From contig RPFO01000389.1 in assembly GCA_009746045.1 (NCBI GenBank), positions 622,940 through 686,939 of the forward strand: a DNA stretch of 64,000 bases, written 5' to 3'. Position 1 is the first letter of the stretch. Each line of letters begins with the position of its first letter. Positions 52,652 through 62,748 of the stretch are shown one piece after another. The position numbers and the translations under genes were made by a program. The notes under the pieces were generated by a model, which was not told where the DNA came from, made no database searches, and saw nothing but the letters and a program-made list of their open reading frames with translations. Origin of the DNA: Mesostigma viride. Lineage: Eukaryota > Streptophyta > Mesostigmatophyceae > Mesostigmatales > Mesostigmataceae.

Positions 52652-53157
52652 TGACTTAATGAAATAAAGCTCATGATTTTTCTCGTGGTATACTGTTGGG
52701 GCAGGCGCAGGCGCAAGAAGTCTCCTACGGTTGACAAACACCATATGTAGCAGGTTCACCTGACAACCATGCCAATATTTTGATGATTGAATGAATAAAG
52801 ATGCTTTTCTTGTCGTTTTGCGCCTGACATTTTTGTCGGTTTAGCACTTGTGTTTTTACCACTTGTGTGCATGCTCATGTGGTATTTTTTTACCACTTTT
52901 TATCACTTCTTTGGTTTTACCACTTTTTATCACTTTTTACCACTTGCACAAGCCTTTTACCACCACTTTACCACTTTTTACCACAAAGTGGTAAAAAGTG
53001 GTAAAATATACCCACTTTTTTACCACTTTTTATCACTTTTTATCACTTTTTATCACTTTTTACCACCCTTAGACCTCTTTTACCACCTCGAGGTGGTAAA
53101 AAGGTGGTAAAAAGTGATAAAAAGTGGTAAATTTACCACCCCCGAGTTCCTAGTGTA

Positions 53158-53323
53158 CGCCGGCGTGAACTTGAGTGTTCCGGCGAGTGGTTATCGCCGG
53201 TAATATTGTGCGGAACCTGAGAAGCCCAAGTGGCAAAAGGTTTCCGCACAATATTAACCTAACTGCATGACATCCCTCTTACGCTTCTCCACGGCTGGTT
53301 GCCCGTTTGCCACCGTCATTGCA
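53158..53323. other. Stem-loop next to CACTA copy 2
   Basis: TAATATTGTGCGGAACCT (53201-53218) pairs with AGGTTTCCGCACAATATTA (53238-53256) across a 19 bp loop, with one bulge. No gene. It may be a terminus of the disrupted YR-type element or of another element. Confidence 0.5.
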
Positions 53324-53536
53324 TCAGATGGCCATGTCGCCCGCACCTTCCTCGCCTCCTGAGTCCATCGTCTCCTCATGCCGTCGCTTGCTCCCTGGTC
53401 TCTTACCCCCATCGCCGTCGCTGGCAGGGATAGCCTCCCCCACCAACTGCTCCTTGTCCTTCCTTGGCTCCTGGCTCTCCCCAGCCGGTGCCTCCGCCTC
53501 GCCCTTGTCGCCGTCGCCCGGTTTGCCACGAGGCAT
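53324..53536 (-). CDS. Short hydrophilic ORF
   Basis: From ATG 53536: MPRGKPGDGDKGEAEAPAGE, then Lys/Glu-rich, GGKRPGSKRRHEETMDSGGE, TGA. 70 aa, disordered. It may be the last exon of the upstream minus-strand ORF. Its MPRGK start recalls MPKGRK of the 14088 ORF, too short to weigh. Confidence 0.3.
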   Translation of the reverse strand: MPRGKPGDGDKGEAEAPAGESQEPRKDKEQLVGEAIPASDGDGGKRPGSKRRHEETMDSGGEEGAGDMAI

Positions 53537-53589
53537 TATATACAAAGTGGCGACACAACAATACAGGCGAAGAAAAAGGAAGAACAGAC

Positions 53590-54776
53590 TCAAGCGCTGG
53601 CGTCGCTGGATGATGCAGTTGGCACCGTTCCAGCCACTGACTCAGCACCTGTCTGGTTTGCTGCTTCAAGCTCACGCTCTTGAGCTGTAGCTGCGATGGG
53701 CGTCGCTGGACGCTCCTCCTCGCTGTCTGCAGCGTCCTCCCCCTCGGCGTATGGCCCTAGCACCCTGCTAACGGGACGCCCGTCTGCGGTTTGCTCCACT
53801 GGAACCCGGGGCTCGCTTGCCTTGCGATCCCACTCCAGGTTTCGCACCCACCGCGTTCCACCACCTCGTTTTACGTCGCACGCCCCACGACCCCCGTAGT
53901 CGTGCTCTGGTTCTTGAGGGATGTGAAATTCAGCACGACGTCGCGCTGCGTACCCCTCCACGGTACCGTCGCCTTCGTCTATCTGTTGTGCCGAGCGCTC
54001 GATAATCCCCTCCGGGCGATCAACGAACTGGTAATGGAAATCTTCCGGCGTCACCTCTCGACCTGTGATCACCTCAACCACTGGATCGTGAGCACCTGGC
54101 GCCGCCTCTCGTGGCGTGTCAAGCGTTGACCAAATTCCAAATGGCCGAGTGGTTATCACCCACCGATCGGCGTTGCCTCGTGACTCCTGCAAAAGAACGT
54201 TCACAAGGTGTTCGCATGTCTGGGCCGCCACCTCTGTTGACGACCAGGGGTTGTCGACCTCGCGCGCCTGCGCTTGTCTGATGACCTCCGGGACTTCAAC
54301 TCCCGCGCCCAGCACAGAAGTCGCCACCTGATGGTTGAACAGCTGCGCTGCCCCCGATCCAATTGCCACTATCTGGCCCAGTGCCTCCCGCGCCAAATCC
54401 AGCTGCTGCACAGTCACGTGCCCGCCCTGGTGAGCCACCTCAAGACTGTGAATTGTCGAGGAAAGCTCGTCCCTCAGCGACACAATTATTTCTCGACTGC
54501 CTCCCGAGACAATTCGCCTGGAGCTGTCGACGCCTCAATTTGCATCACTATTGGGTCGCTCGCTGCCGGCCCCTCTGCAGTTCCACAGATCGCCACCCAG
54601 CCTTTCTTGGCCAACCCTCTCGCCAGGTACGCCGCCTGGACGAAGGTCGATGCGCTGCTTGGATGAGCGTAGGGATGAAAAGGCCTCGTTCGCTCCGGTG
54701 CTCTCACCTGAAGCGGCGGCTGCGAGCTTTGGCTTTCTGAAGGCTCAAGGGCCCGCACCGTCGGCACGTTGGACAT
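53590..54776 (-). CDS. Hypothetical minus-strand protein, one frame change
   Basis: ATG 54776 (MSNVPTVRALEPSESQSSQP). A helical part follows (about 54480-54240: DLAREALGQIVAIGSGAAQL), then HYQFVDRPEGIIERSAQQID and a Glu/Ala-rich acidic tail (YAEGEDAADSEEERPATPIA). The frame changes once near 54486. Composition suggests a gag-like or host structural protein; no family recognised. Confidence 0.45.
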
Positions 54777-55104
54777 GAAGATGGAAAGGAAGCGCAATAG
54801 TACGAGTTAGAAAGAGCTCCCAGCGATTGTGAGCTCTTGATCCTTCACAGCACGGCTTAGCCAAAGTTGCAAGGCAGCAACCTTAAATCTGTGCACCAAG
54901 CCACGACCACGGTGGTCACTTCCACGACCAATGTGGGCAACCACGGTTCGTGCTTACCAAGATCGCTGGTCATCCCCATGCATGACCAAGCTATATCCTT
55001 TGTGTTGTTCCTCGTTCCCATCGGCGTGACGAGGCACGTGCAGGCGTGCAAGCAAATCCCCAACGTCCACTGGCATCAGTGCAGAGCCAGGACGAGCTGG
55101 ATTT
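54777..55104. other. Spacer before the third CACTA element
   Basis: No supported gene. A + strand ORF (54867-55187) runs through it without a domain. It is probably the 5' flank of the minus-strand gene. Confidence 0.4.
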
Positions 55105-55119
55105 CACTAGGAAGTCGGC

Positions 55120-55450
55120 GGAAATTCGCACTGAGATTTCTTGAGATTTTTCTGAGTTTTTTTGAGATTTACCTACACAAATCTTGAGAAATCCTGAGAA
55201 ATCCTGAGAAATCCTGAGAAAATCTTGAGATAACTCTTGAATTTTCCTGAGATTGCCCTGATTTTTCCTGATTTTTTTTGTCTTCACAAAATCTGGTAAG
55301 TGCACACCTCGGGTCCTGAGATTTCTGGTGAAAAACTCAGGTCTTGAGATTTTGACTTTGTAGTGAAAATCTCAGGACAAAATCTCAGGACAATCTCAGG
55401 ACAATCTCAGGACAAAAAAACGAGTAGAATCTCAAGAAAATCAAAAACAT
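55120..55450. repeat. Subterminal repeats of CACTA element 3
   Basis: Left part: GAGATTTTTCTGAG, and CTTGAGAAATCCTGAGAAAT repeating. Right part: inverted AATCTCAGGACA, four copies around 55368-55415. They differ in sequence from the GTGGTAAAAA units of the other CACTA copies. Confidence 0.8.
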
Positions 55451-56234
55451 GCACAGGCGAATTCTCCAGCCATTCTGGGACAAAAAAATGGTGTTATCAG
55501 GGACCGTCAGAAATACAACAATGCAAGATGATTACAACAGGGGCATGACTCACAATCAGTGCATTTATTACATTGATAAATATCATGTTACAGCTTGCAT
55601 ACATCATCCACAGCAAACATGCTGTCAATTACTGACAGTCGTAGTCATGTCTTGCTGAAAGGGAAAAACTGATTCATTCTTGGAATCAGGGAAGTTTGTG
55701 TACATCTTCACACAATTCTTCACGAGAAGAGTTCTCATGCCTCTCCCATACTGTTCAGAGTCCGCATGTTTCGTTCTACGTCTTCCTGCACGTAGGAGCA
55801 CAAGGACAAAGCAGTAAGGCAGGGCCAGAATCAGAAAGGCTGCAGGATGTGCAAATGTGCACCAAGTTCAAAATGACGAGACAGTAAAAAATCGCGCTCG
55901 TACACGAGACAAATGCTTTGTAGTGCAAAAAAATGGAATCCTGTGCACCCTGATCGTGAAAACTTACAGCTATTCCAAAACTGGCTGGACTCGGTTTGAT
56001 GCCATGCCTTCTGCCTTCTGGCCATTCAGCAGCTCGCAGTGTTTTGCTTGTGCCGCGCTGTCCGGGGTATTTTCCTGCACGCAAACAGCAGAAATTTGGA
56101 CCATTGGGTTGCGCAAGTAGTCAGAAAAAGAATACACAACAAAACCGCAATGCAAACTAATTTATGGTAGGTCTTGTTTATACATAACAAATGTAGACAG
56201 TAAACAACATAGATTAACTCAGAGGCATCCACAA
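55451..56234. other. 3' flank of the minus-strand CACTA gene
   Basis: About 780 bp with no gene supported on either strand. It is downstream of the minus-strand stop at 56235 and probably contains its 3' UTR. Confidence 0.45.
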
Positions 56235-57309
56235 TTATAAAGATGGTAACATTCCCGTCCATATCTGAGGAGCTGCGGAACTTACACATGGGATTGGTAG
56301 GCTTGAGCAGGATTCTGCCTGTGCAGATCTCTCGGCTTGTTTGTTGATGATGGCGTTCTTCTCAGCGAGCTCCTCTTGCATTTTTTTCAACTGCAACATC
56401 ATGTTGGCAAGCACGGATTCCACCGATGACTCTGGTCCTCCCGTGGAGGGTGGCAGTGGGGCCGGAGGGGCTGGCACGGCCGTGGAGGGTGGCAGTGAGG
56501 CCGGAGGGGCTGGCACGGCCGTGGAGGGTGGCAGTGGGGCCGGAGGGGCTGGCACGGCCGTGGAGGGTGGCAGTGGGGCCGGAGGGGCTGGCACGGCCGT
56601 GGAGGGTGGCAGCAGTGGGGCCGGAGGGGCTGGCACGGCCGTGGAGGGTGGCAGCAGTGGGGCCAGAGGGGCTGGCACGGCCGTGGAGGGTGGCAGTGGG
56701 GCTGGCACATCCGGGGGGGAAGGCACTTGACTCGTGTTCGTTTCTTCTGCCTTTCCAGGCAGGTCGTTCACCGTAACATTGCCCAACATCACCCATGAGA
56801 GCTCGCCAGACCCCTCCTCACCGTAGTGCAATTTCCTCAGATCAAAGCAATACCTTGATTCTGGCTCATCCCCGTTAGGAAACGCAAGCGTCCACGGGGA
56901 CTTGTTCCGTGGCTTGACCATAGCAATGCGGCCTACATCCCACACCAACTCATCCCCCAATCTCAGCTGCTTGCGCGCCTTCAGCAACCATTTTTGAGCT
57001 ATGATGGTGCCAACCGGTACGGTGGTCGTTGTCACCTCTGTTGGAAGAGGCAACACGGTGGCCTGAGGGAGCACCTCCTTGATGTAGTGCATCAACCCCA
57101 GATCTGAAGGTGGTGGGCACTGAGCACGTGTCTTAGGTGCTGTTTGCGGCTGTGGAAGGACGGCAATGTTCTCTTCTAGAGGCTGCGGCGATGGCAGGAC
57201 TGGATCCTTTGTTGCAGATGGGGACTTGGTCTCTGTTGATCCGCGCCGGGCCTTGGAAACTGGCGCTGGTGTCATGCCCTTCCTCTTTGAAGAAGCCTGC
57301 GAAGGCACT
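56235..57309 (-). CDS. CACTA element 3 second gene, exon 4: globular domain, Pro/Ala repeats, coiled coil
   Basis: Begins after a GTGTGCAG acceptor with VPSQASSKRKGMTPAPVSKA. A folded stretch follows: IIAQKWLLKARKQLRLGDEL, VWDVGRIAMVKPRNKSPW, YCFDLRKLHYGEEGSGELSW. Then about seven 39-42 bp units encode (L)PPSTAVPAPPAP (56440-56710), and a C-terminal coiled coil (MMLQLKKMQEELAEKNAIIN). CACTA elements typically carry a second, divergent or overlapping gene for a DNA-binding dimeric protein (TnpA/TnpD partner); this one fits by place and coiled coil (inference). Confidence 0.65.
56445..56712 (-). repeat. 39-42 bp coding minisatellite (Pro/Ala repeat)
   Basis: Seven units of GTGGAGGGTGGCAGTGGGGC plus CGGAGGGGCTGGCACGGCC on +, with 3 bp AGC insertions in two units, so frame is kept. 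All variation is in multiples of three, which argues that this exon is, or recently was, translated. Confidence 0.85.
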
Positions 57310-57591
57310 GCACACATCAATTGCAAAAGAGAGACTTTGTTGGGATCATAAAAACAAACAGGGAATGCATTTACAAATGGGAAACGGGGAAGCTGCTGGT
57401 GAATGGGGGTTATGTATGCTATGGTGGCAAACGAACATAGCAAGGTCTTAATAAGGTTGAGCGAAAAGAAGATTAGAGTGCATCGTCAGTGCAGAAACTG
57501 AGATACTTGCTAAGTAAAATACAGGTATGCCAATGCAAAAAGAGACAAGAATAAAACAACCCAGATTGGAAGTGATCTGATATTACTTACA

Positions 57592-57824
57592 GGGAATGGC
57601 CTGCTGCACGGGCGAAGTAGAGCTGACCACCGGAAACAGCGTCACAGGTTCATCACCAGCAGCCCCCGGAGTGGGCTGGGGCAGGGCCTTTGAATCGATA
57701 CATGGAGACTCGCATGCGAGCAGAAGCGATAAATTCTTCGAATAGTGGGGCTTCACATTTGGACCTGGTTCAGGTGCCAGGATGGGCACCAGCACCGGTG
57801 TCACTGTGCCAGCCAGGTCCACGG
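57592..57824 (-). CDS. CACTA element 3 second gene, exon 3
   Basis: Between a TTTCATCCAG acceptor and a GTAAGT donor. It encodes AVDLAGTVTPVLVPILAPEP and a Pro/Ser-rich stretch ending VSSTSPVQQAIP. Low complexity. Confidence 0.5.
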
Positions 57825-58039
57825 CTGGATGAAAAAGGAAAGACACATGCAATTAAAGAAGTCAAAAGTCAGCTTGAATGAAACACAAAGAAAACCAATA
57901 TACACAAAAAACGTGTGGGACTTCATAAAGATAATAATGCACAAAGTTGAAGGGTAAATACAGGCAAATTGATACGTTGTAAGTTTCCATGAAGCAACAG
58001 TAAGGCCCGTATACCAAAGGGGAAAAAAAGGGAACTTAC

Positions 58040-58298
58040 GTGCCAGCACGGGGGCAGATGGACAGCCTGGCATGGGTGGTGGTGGCATGGCCACGAGAGG
58101 GGGTGCCGGCACGGCGCTCATCTGCTGGTCGAACTGCGCGTTGATAGCGTCGATTTGGGCCTGCAAAGCTGCAATCTTGGCGGCCCTTTCAGCCTCGAGG
58201 CTGGCAGGCAGCTGCATGGTCCCGGCGGTGACTGCAGCAGGCTTGGCTTTTGACGACGACTTGCCGGTTGCAGTTTTCTTTGCTTTTTGGACGCCCAG
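58040..58298 (-). CDS. CACTA element 3 second gene, exon 2
   Basis: Acceptor ACCACAG, donor GTAAGT. It encodes a basic KAKKTATGKSSSKAKPAA patch, then a leucine/alanine coiled coil (LEAERAAKIAALQAQIDAIN) and a Pro/Met stretch. A basic patch next to a coiled coil suits a DNA-binding dimer. Confidence 0.55.
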
Positions 58299-58490
58299 CT
58301 GTGGTGTTCACCATGAAGAACAAAGCACAGCATCCGAAGGAACATAATAATGCACTCGATCAGAAAACTATCGATGGCCATACGGCGAGTAGAAAGTACG
58401 GTTGCACTACAGATTGCTGACTGCACTCGTCATAGACAACGGATGCATACCAAGACACGGCAGTTCATGAGTATTCTTTGTTTAATTACC

Positions 58491-59029
58491 TGTTTGGGCT
58501 GGTTGGTTACGCAGGCAAGCGGGGCACGTTGCTGTTCAGTCTTAGCCACTCTGTTGGCAGCTCTCTTTGCCGCTAGCTGCGCCTCGTGCTTTCGGATGTA
58601 TAGACGCCTCGCTAGCTCCCTTTCAACTATCGTTTCAGTCGGTTCCAAAGCAGGAGGATCGGGGAGAGACTTCACTGCGGTTGTCGCCGCTGTCGGTCCG
58701 TTCAGGACTTCATTCAGTTTCCTGCTGCTCTCCGCCGCAACGGCTGCAGAGTAATAGGCCTTTGCATCATTTAACTCGTCCTGGGCCAGTAGAGGTAAGA
58801 ATTCAGAACAAATCGCCTTGATCCGACCAGAAACCTCCTTCAGCAGTTCTTGATCTTGGTCCTTCTTTGCTACACCCTCCAGCAACCACTCCTTCGATTG
58901 GGTCGCGACGACTTCCCTAAGAGTCCGCAGCCGACAATCGGCTTGCACATGCTTCAGAGGGTGTAGTTCTACGGACTTGGCGGCACGAAATTTTGCCCAC
59001 TTTGCTGGATCCGCGGCGATCCCCACCAT
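58491..59029 (-). CDS. CACTA element 3 second gene, exon 1
   Basis: ATG 59029: MVGIAADPAKWAKFRAAKSV. Helical, highly charged (LKHVQADCRLRTLREVV, IKAICSEFLPLLAQDEL), donor GTAATT after NQPKQ. The WAKFRAAKSVELHPLKH start could be a short DNA-binding helix; no named family. Confidence 0.6.
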
Positions 59030-59813
59030 TCTTCCCCACTAACCAGACCACCCCCAGCCGACATTAACGCGTTTGCGTGCTCCATCCTTGGCGCCGTTGT
59101 CATTTCTTAATGACAAGGCGCAAGTTTTGAATCCGCACAACGGCACTGTGCTAATTGCGGGTGTCAATTTTGCGCGGCAAAAAGGAACTCCGTCCGATCT
59201 TGGCCCATCTACCGTCAATCATCTCTCCCGGCGGAAGTCGACAGGATCTTACTTTAGGAGCGAATCCTGCTGATCTGAACGCCATGGCGCAAAGTATCGG
59301 ATTCGGGGAAATCGGTATATTTAGTATCCAATTAGAAACCAGAGAGGTGAAATAAGAAATAAGTATCACCGAATCCTGAATGAAGGTGGTCACACACTGG
59401 TGTGACGTTGACAGGCTAAGGGGCTAATAAGGCGCAAAGTATCGGATTCGGGCCTCTCACTGCCATGGTTAACGGTGCAAAGTTGACATCATGTTCGAGT
59501 AGGATTGAATCCGCATCAAGAAGCTGCGGTTACATAGATTACCCGGCAAATTGGACGGTTAACATAACTGACGCATACCTAGCCGCGGGAATGGCCCACG
59601 CGGTCCGTTGGCTAGCTCGACAGTCAGACGCGGTCGGTGCCCCTTCGTTCCTTTGCGTTTTAGGCATGCAAGGACACAGCCGGGGCCACGAAAACACCTC
59701 GTTGCTGCCGCCATGGTAGCCATGGCGGCAGCAACGGGGAGGGCCCGCGGCAAGGCGGCCGCGGGCCGTCCCCGTTGCTGCCGCCACCATTGGTTGTTTA
59801 GCGATTTTCAACC
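59030..59813. promoter_or_regulatory. Divergent promoter region of CACTA element 3, with two palindromes
   Basis: 784 bp between divergent start codons. It has a 20 bp direct repeat GCGCAAAGTATCGGATTCGG (59288 and 59433). At 59700-59790 the arm GTTGCTGCCGCC occurs as direct, inverted and direct copies. It can thus form either of two hairpins: 17 bp stem at 59700-59736, or about 30 bp stem at 59721-59790. ATG 59814 follows 24 bp after the second hairpin. Confidence 0.6.
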
Positions 59814-60419
59814 ATGGAGGAACAAGGCCTTGACGACTTCCTCATGGAGGGATGGGCCGATGAGTACCGAACTGGGCCTGAGGCAGCTATGGAATTCGCC
59901 CGGAATTTCGATGCTGCTGCAAACAGAGTACATTTGGAGACGCCTTTATACCCAGGATCTAACGTTCCAGCTGTTGTGGCGGCCCTACAATTGCTAACGC
60001 AATGGGGCCAAGGAGGTTGTACTCGGAAGTTCGCGGACGCACAGCTGGCCCTTTTTAGTTCTCTCCTACCACCTGGCAATGTCTTGCCGGCTTCTGTTGA
60101 GGCGGCTAGACGCCTGTTGCGAGACTTGGGCTTGACGTATAAAGTATACGATGCGTGCAAGTGTGACGATTATGTTTACAAAGATAAGGATCTCCAGCAG
60201 TGCCCAAAGTGCGCCGAACCTCGTTATGAGATATACACAGACACAGACGGCATGGTGATTAATACGAGGAAGCCCTATCGGCAAGTCAGAGTTTTTTCTT
60301 TGCTGGACAGGGTTCGGGGCTGGTTCAGAATGGAGAAGATGTCAAGGCACTGAGGTATGCAGGAGAGAAAGAAAACAAGGATGCAGATTCGCCGACGCGG
60401 ACTGTCGACGGAGTCAAAG
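59814..60419 (+). CDS. Tnp2-type transposase, exon 1 (N-terminal zinc region)
   Basis: ATG 59814: MEEQGLDDFLMEGWADEYRT. It carries the CACTA hallmark block YKVYDACKCDDYVYKDKDLQ followed by QCPKCAEPRYE (in plant Tnp2 proteins: ACPNDC...CPxCGxxRY). The frame steps by one base near 60325 (next to CGGGG). After that it reads NGEDVKALRYAGEKENKDAD to a GTTCGT donor at 60420. One single-base break, or an assembly error. Confidence 0.75.
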
Positions 60420-60664
60420 GTTCGTAATCCATAGCCTCTACATCTGGCCATTGCTTGTTTTTTTTTTATCTTTGCTTGCCGATAGAGTTACACAACGCCG
60501 CGTTACTTTGGTATGTAGAGCTAGAACGTTAGTAACCCTGAATCTTGCCATTGAATCTTGCCTGGCAAGGTCAGTGTCGTGTTAAGTGATGTATCTGTAT
60601 TTCTTACCGTTGCTTCAATGCATTCTCTGTGGTTTGTTCTTTCCTTGCCTGTTTCTTTTTGCAG

Positions 60665-61387
60665 ACTGTCCGGCTGTACAACATGTAAAAAATCTTTACC
60701 CGCAGTTTCGTACTGAGCTGCGTAATCTTATATTCGGGATGGCGGTTGACGGAGTGTGTCCGCGTAGCTTTATGGGAAACTATTCTTGCTGGCCAGCTTT
60801 TATGGCTTGCTACAATTTACCTGAGTGGGTATTTGTCAACAAGAACTTCTCACCTATGGTTCTGCTGATAAGTGCCGCCAAGGGCAAGGCTCCAAAAAGA
60901 ATGCAGGTGTACTGGGAGTTGGCGGTTGATGAGCTTGTGGCGATGTGGAATGGTTTTTATGTATGCGACATCGTGGATGACCAGGGCGGCCAGTTACAAC
61001 CTGTGCGCCTGCAGGCGCTCCTACTGTGGGTAATCCACGACTACCCAGCTTTTGCAAAGTCACTAAACATCCCAGATGCTGGATACTGCGGCTGCATGTT
61101 ACATGGGCCAGAATGGGAAGCAACTTTTTTTTCCAATGGGAAGCTTGTGTACTTAGGGCACTCTACGCTTTTGAAGGAAGGTGACCCTGCGCGACCATCC
61201 GGGACTGGAGCTGCCCCTCCAGAAATGGATTATGATGGGTACCTGAAATATTGTCGGGAAGAGTTGGGGGTGCAACCTGAAATATTCGGCAAGCTGCCGT
61301 ACTGGACCAAGCTGTTAATTCGACATCTGGTGGATGAATTTCACCTTGGCCCGAACTGCCTGCTCCGGATCGTCAACTGCACCAGCG
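60665..61387 (+). CDS. Tnp2-type transposase, exon 2 (catalytic-region homologue)
   Basis: Acceptor TTTTTGCAG, donor GTAAGT. Follows the Transposase_21 family closely: NLIFGMAVDGVCPRSF, SCWPAFMACYNLPEWVFVN, PMVLLISAAKGKAPKRMQVY, WELAVDELVAMWNGFYVCD, LQALLLWVIHDYPAFAKSLN, GYCGC and LPYWTKLLIRHLVDEFHLG. Acidic residues at conserved places (D in AVDGV, D in ELAVDEL, D in IHDYPA). Uninterrupted. Confidence 0.88.
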
Positions 61388-61548
61388 GTAAGTAGCACGC
61401 GACAGTGTTCTTTTTTTTTCTAGTGTGCAGTTTGTAAACTTTGTCATATGCAAGGGACAAATTTTTGTTACATACTTATTGATTGATTATTGATTGTGCG
61501 TTTCATTGATATTGTGTTGTCCTTTGTGGCCTTTTTTATTATGTGCAG

Positions 61549-61731
61549 GGAAAGCTCATACCCCTGCTGTTCGAGCAAGGCTGCAACAACTGGGCCTTAA
61601 TCAGGAGCTCTGGGTTACCACGGAAGAGGTGGAGAAAGTGGCGAATAACGGTGTCCGGACAATACGCATTAAAAAAAACTCTCGACATCCACCATGTCAA
61701 CTCACGTTGGAGGAGAAAGCGGCCACCCGTG
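61549..61731 (+). CDS. Tnp2-type transposase, exon 3
   Basis: Bounded by TATGTGCAG and GTATGT. It encodes HTPAVRARLQQLGLNQELWV and RHPPCQLTLEEKAATR, matching the linker between the catalytic region and DUF4218 in Tnp2 proteins. Confidence 0.7.
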
Positions 61732-62124
61732 GTATGTCTGTGGATGTGTATATGCTTTTTTATTGAATTGGTTTGGATGTTGTTTGTTGGTATTTTATAT
61801 AAAGTGTTTCATGTTGTCATCTGCCAAGATTGCTTAATTGCTGTGTTGGTCCATAGATCCCATGACGTAGTCCACTGTCATTAGAGATTTCTGTGTACCA
61901 CATGCATCAAACCAAGTGCCCTTGTTAGGGTGAACATGTTGCTTGTAAGACTTCCTTTCATTTTTTCAATAACTATTTATGGGGTTAGTGTCAGGATTTG
62001 CCGAAGCATTTGGGCTGACAGTGTTTGGCCACTGTGAGAATTCGCCTCTGACATAATTTTCTAATCAAATTGTCAATGTGATCGTTTACATCTGTGTATC
62101 ATACCATGTTTCTGTTGAATGCAG

Positions 62125-62644
62125 AGGTGGAAAAGGCGTTCGACCGCCTCCCAGACTATGTGCCTGGGCGGTACCACGGACTAGCCGCTGACGGGAAAAG
62201 CGATGAGACGATGAAAACAAGTGACAAGAACAAGTACATGTGTCTGTTGTTGCCGGTCGTGTTGCGCAATCGTTTGCATCCGGATGCCCGCGCGGCATTT
62301 GTCCAGCTGTCTGGGCCTTTAATGCTGTATTTTCAGCAAGGTGTCTCACTCAATCGCAGTTAGTCGAAGTGGGCGAAATGATGGTGCGTGCGGTGGCAGC
62401 ATTAGAGTGTGTTATGCCAGCGTCAGAAATGTCAAGATCAGTCCATGCTGCATCTCACTTGGCGGAACAGATCCGGTATGCTGGCCTGCCTGATGGCAGG
62501 AGTATGACATGGGGTGAGCGCCAGATGGCGGTGATTACTTCTGGGCCATTGTCAAACAAGAACGTGGAATGCTCCATGGGAAACTTCTTCATGGACTTCG
62601 AGGCATTAAACATCCTGAGCTACTTCACGCGCCAGACTGTGTGG
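62125..62644 (+). CDS. Tnp2-type transposase, exon 4 (DUF4218 region)
   Basis: AFDRLPDYVPGRYHGLAADG, KNKYMCLLLPVVLRNRLHPD, then after a one-base frame step near 62345, LVEVGEMMVRAVAALECVMP, SRSVHAASHLAEQIRYAGLP and SMGNFFMDFEALNILSYFTR. This is the DUF4218 pattern (LLPVAIRG..., HL..H...). Donor GTAAGT at 62645. Confidence 0.78.
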
Positions 62645-62748
62645 GTAAGTTTTTTAAACAAACTTCGTGTTTGCTTGGCTGCATGCACATTTCCCATGTT
62701 TCAGCGAGTGTTTCTAGCAGGTTAAGTGTATGCAAAACATGTACTTAC

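Larger units (their letters stand above)
49948..53155. mobile_element. CACTA (EnSpm) transposon copy 2, 3.2 kb
   Basis: CACTAGGAACTCGGGGG at the left end and its inverse at 53139-53155, with TA on both sides (49946-49947, 53156-53157). It is the same element as copy 1 in the opposite direction, with only scattered differences. It lacks the Gypsy insertion and preserves its empty target site (50129-50140). No transposase. Confidence 0.92.

Noticed and set aside
56362-56796. ORFs with tandem CQP/HGRAS or RPWRVAVGPEG repeats
   Set aside because: Alternative frames of the Pro/Ala coding minisatellite of the minus-strand gene.
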